Assembly (NCBI GenBank): GCA_000513075.1
Contig: AZYC01000002.1
Coordinates: forward strand, 1 to 46,080
Source of the DNA: an alpha proteobacterium SCGC AAA288-G21
GTDB taxonomy: Bacteria > Pseudomonadota > Alphaproteobacteria > Pelagibacterales > Pelagibacteraceae
Length of the DNA: 46,080 nucleotides
Direction: 5' to 3'
Below the pieces are notes generated by a model that saw only the letters and a list, made by a program, of their open reading frames with translations, had not been told where the DNA came from and did not search any database. A program made the translations under genes and the position numbers. This document shows, one piece after another, positions 45,543 to 46,080 of this stretch (within the stretch, counting starts at the first letter, position 1; each line of letters opens with the position of its first letter).

Positions 45543-46080
45543 AAATGCGAACCCATTCCTTCTATCTCTAGATAGTTTTTAAATTTTTCTGTTAATTTAT
45601 TAGGAAACAAATACTTCTTATTATTTCTTATACCATAACGTAGTTTTGCAGATCTTGATGGATGATTTATTAAAATTTCATTTTTGGAAGGATTTATTGA
45701 TTTTCTTATTGGGCAATCAAAGAGTCTTATATCTTCTTTATCTAACTTTGGAAAATATCTTGAAGGATTTTTGCTTTTTTCAGAATAAGTTCTAAAAAAA
45801 TATTTTACTATTTTATCTTCTAATGAATGAAAACTTACTACAATTAATATGGCTCCTGGATTTAATAATTTAGTTGCCTCTATAAGTCCTTTGATTAATT
45901 CACTCACTTCATTATTTACAAAAATTCTTAAAGCCTGAAGTGATTTAGTAGCTACATTTTTTTTAGCAAAATTATTATTTTTTTTAACTTTTTTTACGAT
46001 TCCCACAAAATCATCTGTACTAAATATTTTATTATTTTTTCTTAACCTTGCTAATTGAAATGCTATTTTTTTGTGATCCT
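45539..46080 (-). CDS. rsmH: 16S rRNA (cytosine1402-N4)-methyltransferase, C-terminal part (5' end beyond window)
   Basis: LQALRIFVNNEVSEL, GAILIVVSFHSLEDKIVKYFFR, RSAKLRYGIR; frame open to the window edge (HKKIAFQLARLRKNNKIFSTDDFVGIV). Confidence 0.95.
   Translation of the reverse strand, partial: DHKKIAFQLARLRKNNKIFSTDDFVGIVKKVKKNNNFAKKNVATKSLQALRIFVNNEVSELIKGLIEATKLLNPGAILIVVSFHSLEDKIVKYFFRTYSEKSKNPSRYFPKLDKEDIRLFDCPIRKSINPSKNEILINHPSRSAKLRYGIRNNKKYLFPNKLTEKFKNYLEIEGMGSHL

Overview
AT-rich window from a streamlined alphaproteobacterium. It looks Pelagibacterales/SAR11-like from gene order, base composition and a permuted two-piece tmRNA; this is inference with no database search. Almost all of the sequence is conserved housekeeping. 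The plus-strand arm carries ddl(C-terminal part)-ftsQ-ftsA-lpxC-bamD-ligA, then uvrD/pepP (minus), an AsmA-like gene, fumC (minus), a HisE/MazG-like gene, a small accessory region (lipoprotein, two tandem MORN-repeat proteins, two tiny basic ORFs, an MFS transporter), ssrA (minus), thyX, mrp (minus), hflK-hflC-degP, miaA, ilvB-ilvH-ilvC-leuA and mreBCD-mrdA. The minus-strand arm (33-46 kb) is the rest of the dcw cluster, rsmH-ftsL-ftsI-murEF-mraY-murD-ftsW-murG-murC-murB-ddl(N-terminal part). The main structural observation is an inverted junction at about 33,004. It truncates mrdA (no KTG box) and ddl, and 46 bp of ddl at 33004-33049 recur in inverted orientation at window bases 1-46. Joining the two ddl pieces there restores a continuous Ddl and the canonical dcw order. 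This indicates either a chimeric/misassembled contig or a real inversion breaking two cell-wall genes. Other points of interest: a degenerate direct repeat of the ssrA 3' part flanking a single MFS gene (tmRNA-targeted insertion scar), two +1 homopolymer frameshifts (ilvH, pepP), no ftsZ between ftsA and lpxC, a MurE-MurF fusion, an internal 180-bp-period duplication in ftsL, and a hairpin with a second possible pairing partner ahead of leuA. I found no convincing wholly new defence or mobile system.
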